Below are positions 61,007-64,000 of a stretch of 64,000 nt of DNA, in pieces; within the stretch, counting starts at the first letter, position 1; every line of letters starts with the position of its first letter. The stretch is from Nymphalis io (taxonomy: Eukaryota > Arthropoda > Insecta > Lepidoptera > Nymphalidae): positions 1,141,001-1,205,000 of the forward strand of contig NC_065896.1 of the NCBI RefSeq assembly GCF_905147045.1. The letters are read 5' to 3'. Both the position numbers and the translations under genes were made by a program. The notes below the pieces were generated by a model. The model was not told the origin of the DNA. It was given only the letters and a program-made list of their open reading frames with translations, and searched no databases.

Positions 61007-63085
61007 CCGCCCCCGTCCAGACCACGATTCTATCTAACGTTATTTTGATAATTGTTCACAATATTGTTTACCCTTTTTTATTCCTTTGTAATTATAAATC
61101 GATTACTCGATTGATAAATGTTTATCCGATCGCCATGTTTGAAAATTTGTAAGAGTAAACGAAGGTTCGATTCTGAGCTTGCACGTCAGCGTTGGATATG
61201 TTTTGCTATCTCGGTGTTCTAACGGAAGTACAATTTTCAAATTAATTATCTTTGCCTATTTTTTTTTTTTTGTTTAATACGAAATAACTTTAAATATCGA
61301 ATCGTGTGCTCGGGCTTCGAACCGTTAATTTGTATGTACAATGTTGTAGTCGACGATCGCTTGAAACGTAAATCTTAATTATATTAATATTATTATTATT
61401 ATATTGTTTTGCATGCCTACAGCGTTGTATAAATGTTTTACATTACCGTCGCTTAATTGTAAGTTAAGTCGGGAGCCTAATTCTGTATCTACGATTGCAA
61501 TTGCGTTGTGCTAAAAGTTCTTTTTTTTATTGCAAACATGTTATAAGTCGAGTAAATTTTAATTATAATTTGTATTAGTATTCAGAGGAATACTTTACAT
61601 ATTTTTTTTTATATAAGACGTCGATCGCAATAACGATTGTATATACATAATAAGGTTATATTTAACGTCAGTATATAATATAACGAATTTTTACTTTTTT
61701 TTTTATTGAAGGAATTGCACCGAAATGAACTGTTCGTTCATAACTGATTGCGGATTGGTGCTCATTTTTAAATTGCATATATTGTGGTGTGATGTGGCGG
61801 AATTGTTGTTTGTTTTGTTTTTTTTTTTACAAGACTTTTGCCTTTTAAAAAATTTTAAATCTGCTGTCGATCTATTCCAATTTTAAATATTTCGTCATCA
61901 CATCGCAGGATAGAAAAAAAAAAGAAATTGTCGAATCCCTTTCGGTCTGTTTCATTGGTTATATTTCCCACACCAGTATTAATATCGAGACATTCCTGAA
62001 CAATCGAGTTAGTTTCCAGTCGACTAGACTTAGTCGGACGGGTGACGAGTTAAAATTTACTCATTGGGTGATATTTTGATGAAATTGGACGTACTAAAGT
62101 TATTGAAGTATTATGTTTTGTGGCAAATTAGAAATTTCATACTGCATTTATCGCGACTGACTACAAAGACTGCCGTTGCGACAATATTTTTTTTTATAAA
62201 AATGACCTTTTCCGATTTGTTAATTTCACATCGGGGCACGTTCAACCCTATTATACAACGATCAAAACGATTTTAATGAAATCTTATCGCATCGGGTCGA
62301 TAGTGCCCCCATTATGGTGTAAATAATATCAGTGTGGTGCACTGAGCGCTTAGTTGCCATAAATTTTTTTAACACTAGTTTAAGTAATGGTTAGCTGTCA
62401 GATTCTCGCTAATAGCTAGCCGGAGACGTGTTGGTACAATCGAAATGCGTCCGAGGCGATGTTTGTACTTACTGGATTACGAAACGTTTATTTTTTTTTT
62501 TGATAATATTTTATCATTTTAGAGTGTATAGGGACCTGTTCGCCTCGTATAAAGAACAAATTGTCGATTCGTATCGACCCGGTCAGGTTTCGTCTGTTTA
62601 TGATTCGCTCCGTCAGCGGAATGTACATACGCGCTGGCGAGGTGATATTTTTTTTTTACACTAGCTTTTGGTATTATCGTTGCGAAGGTATGCGCTAGAA
62701 TGCCGCTTCAATTATAAACTAGATTTAGGTTAAACTTAGTAATAAATTGTGGCCTTAGGTTTTTATCGTGGTACGCGTCTAACGTTTGTTTTTCGTCGCC
62801 GACGCAAATTTATATGCCTTTTAAAAAAAAAACTTTCATCTTTTGAATATTTTATACAATTGTATCCCGAGTCTTAATTAATGTAACGACCCCTTTTTTA
62901 TTATATAGTTTGTTTCTGAATAATAATATAAAATTAAAATGTAAGTAAACCATTGAAGCATAAACATATTTTACATAAATATTATATTTAATTATTAACA
63001 ATATTGATAATTGTAAAATTGGTCATAGGTTGTAACAAGTTGTCAGTTGGTATGCCAATTAAACAATTTTTCATGATTTTTAAGA
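61007..63085 (+). other. zip: zip 3' UTR (probable extent)
   Basis: About 2 kb of T-rich, non-coding sequence after the stop. Two candidate poly(A) signals are AATAAA at 62741-62746 and ATTAAA at 63058-63063. The latter is followed within 30 nt by a GT/T-rich element (CACGTGTTTTATTT), as expected downstream of a cleavage site. Two Pumilio-type sites are seen, TGTATATA at 61638 and TGTAAATA at 62318. The ORFs at 62064-62276 and 62428-62664 have no recognisable similarity and are judged chance. The exact end is inferred. Confidence 0.6.
63058..63063 (+). terminator. zip: Probable distal poly(A) signal of zip (ATTAAA)
   Basis: ATTAAA, the commonest variant signal, is followed by a T-rich and then GTGTTTTATTT stretch. 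An alternative proximal signal AATAAA lies at 62741-62746, so two 3' UTR lengths are possible. Confidence 0.45.
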
Positions 63086-63132
63086 TCACGTGTTTTATTT
63101 AATATCCTTTTATTTTTTATCCTTGAATTATA

Positions 63133-63508
63133 AGGGTCCGTTCACACAGACCGGCTCGGAGAGCATCGGCCTGCTTTTTTCTTTTCACACAGACCGGGTC
63201 GTATACGCTTGGAATTGGCCGGAGCGGAGCCGCCAACTATTTCACATCGACCGGCTGGAAGAGATCTGAAAGCAAAAGAATCTGAAAGAGCACGCAATCA
63301 GAGCCGATCGGCTGCGCGAGCGAGAAAGAGCACGCAAGCGGAGCCGGTCGGCTCCTTTTATTACTTCACACGAAGCGCGTTCAGGCATTTTTAATGACAA
63401 AAAAGGTGCAAATGCAAAAATAAACTTTACTACAATCACTCAAAACACTGTTTCCAACGTGATAAAAATCTGCTCTCCTCTCCGAGCCGGTCTGTGTGAA
63501 CGGACCCT
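63133..63508. mobile_element. Non-autonomous DNA transposon (MITE), 376 bp, 31-bp perfect TIRs
   Basis: The first 31 bp (63133-63163, starting AGGGTCCGTTCACACAGACC) are the exact reverse complement of the last 31 bp (63478-63508). TA dinucleotides flank both ends (63131-63132 and 63509-63510), which fits a TA target duplication as made by Tc1/mariner-like elements. There is no transposase. The interior carries degenerate further copies of the TIR core (CACACAGACCGG at about 63186, CACATCGACCGGCT at 63243) and GAGCCG(A/G)TCGGCT palindromes at 63301 and 63341. Perfect TIRs suggest a recent insertion. Confidence 0.85.
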
Positions 63509-63510
63509 TA

Positions 63511-64000
63511 AGGTGCTTACGCATTGGGGGCAACTCGGTAAGTTAGACACATGGCTCGCTTATTTGGAATTGGATTGGTTTTCAAATCTGTCTATGCGCA
63601 ATTGTACGCTTTGTACGCAACTTGTTCCGCCTGAAGTATTCGTAACCACGTCTTTACACCAAGGCCACATAAGCACTAAAAGCAGTATACGAATTTTGTT
63701 TGTTAATTTATCTTTAGTTTTCTGTACAAACCTAAGCTGTGAACGATTGCTTTTGTTGAGGTGTATTTTGGGGAATATCGCGGCGCTTATTAGCAAAGTC
63801 ACGAAGGTTCCAATTTTAGCGCTTTCAAAATAAAACGCAACGAATGAATTTTTACTTATTTAGTTAAGATAGTTTATTTAAAATTTAATTCAATAGGACA
63901 AAAAGAATATCATTAATCATTTCTACAATTATATCTCCATTTTTATACGTTCTTTAATTCTAATATGGTTTGTAAGCTTTTAATAAGAACATTTTTTATG
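63511..64000. other. Downstream flank, unassigned
   Basis: After the MITE the sequence is less AT-rich to about 63830 and carries open frames on both strands (plus 63459-63833, minus 63560-63802). Neither matches a family I recognise, and the plus frame begins inside the MITE. It could be part of another transposon or of a neighbouring gene beyond the window. From 63835 it is AT-rich. Confidence 0.4.

Noticed and set aside
62428..62664. 78-codon ORF in the 3' UTR with an acceptor-like TTTTAG before its second half
   Set aside because: No family recognised; it lies within the predicted UTR and ends in low-complexity residues.
63459..63833. 124-codon plus ORF after the MITE
   Set aside because: Begins inside the transposon without an ATG start and resembles no protein I know. 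It may be transposon debris.

Overview
The window is AT-rich animal nuclear DNA, almost certainly from a lepidopteran and probably a nymphalid butterfly. It is dominated by one plus-strand gene, the single-copy insect non-muscle myosin II heavy chain (Drosophila zipper, zip). I could follow its coding sequence from ATG (1473) to TGA (61006) through 27 exons. Every junction keeps frame, the exon lengths sum to 5,895 nt, and the predicted protein is 1,964 residues, close to the usual length of the family. The lepidopteran assignment rests on the repeats: several interspersed families, at least three of them with tRNA-like heads, of the kind I know from butterfly genomes. It is not based on a database search.

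Layout: 1-1298 is AT-rich upstream DNA without a recognisable gene. 1299-1472 is a GC-richer promoter/5' UTR with an initiator-like motif and a short upstream ORF. Exon 1 (1473-1817) encodes the N-terminus and is followed by a 35.3-kb first intron full of SINEs, AT microsatellites and a few isolated GC-rich islands that may be regulatory. Exons 2-4 (37134-47765) are separated by 6.4-kb and 3.9-kb introns and carry the P-loop, loop 1 and switch I. Exons 5-6 hold the rest of the motor and both IQ motifs. Exons 7-26 (50028-59263) encode the coiled-coil rod as many small exons with introns of 67-905 bp. Exon 27 encodes the non-helical tailpiece. The 3' UTR probably runs about 2 kb, to near 63085. 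A 376-bp transposon-like element with 31-bp perfect terminal inverted repeats lies just downstream.

Points of most interest: (1) a 24-nt in-frame candidate micro-exon at 46585-46608 in intron 3, placed exactly where loop 1 of the motor is alternatively spliced in other animals; (2) a 62-codon ORF with protein-like composition nested in intron 13 (53542-53730), followed by an A-run; (3) a GC-AG intron (intron 16) and three exons with unusual AAG acceptors; (4) several rod exons that are extremely GC- and alanine-rich although their introns are very AT-rich; (5) a three-copy short repeat family and at least 20 copies or fragments of other repeat families, all in introns. I found no bacterial-style system, CRISPR array, rRNA or free-standing tRNA gene.
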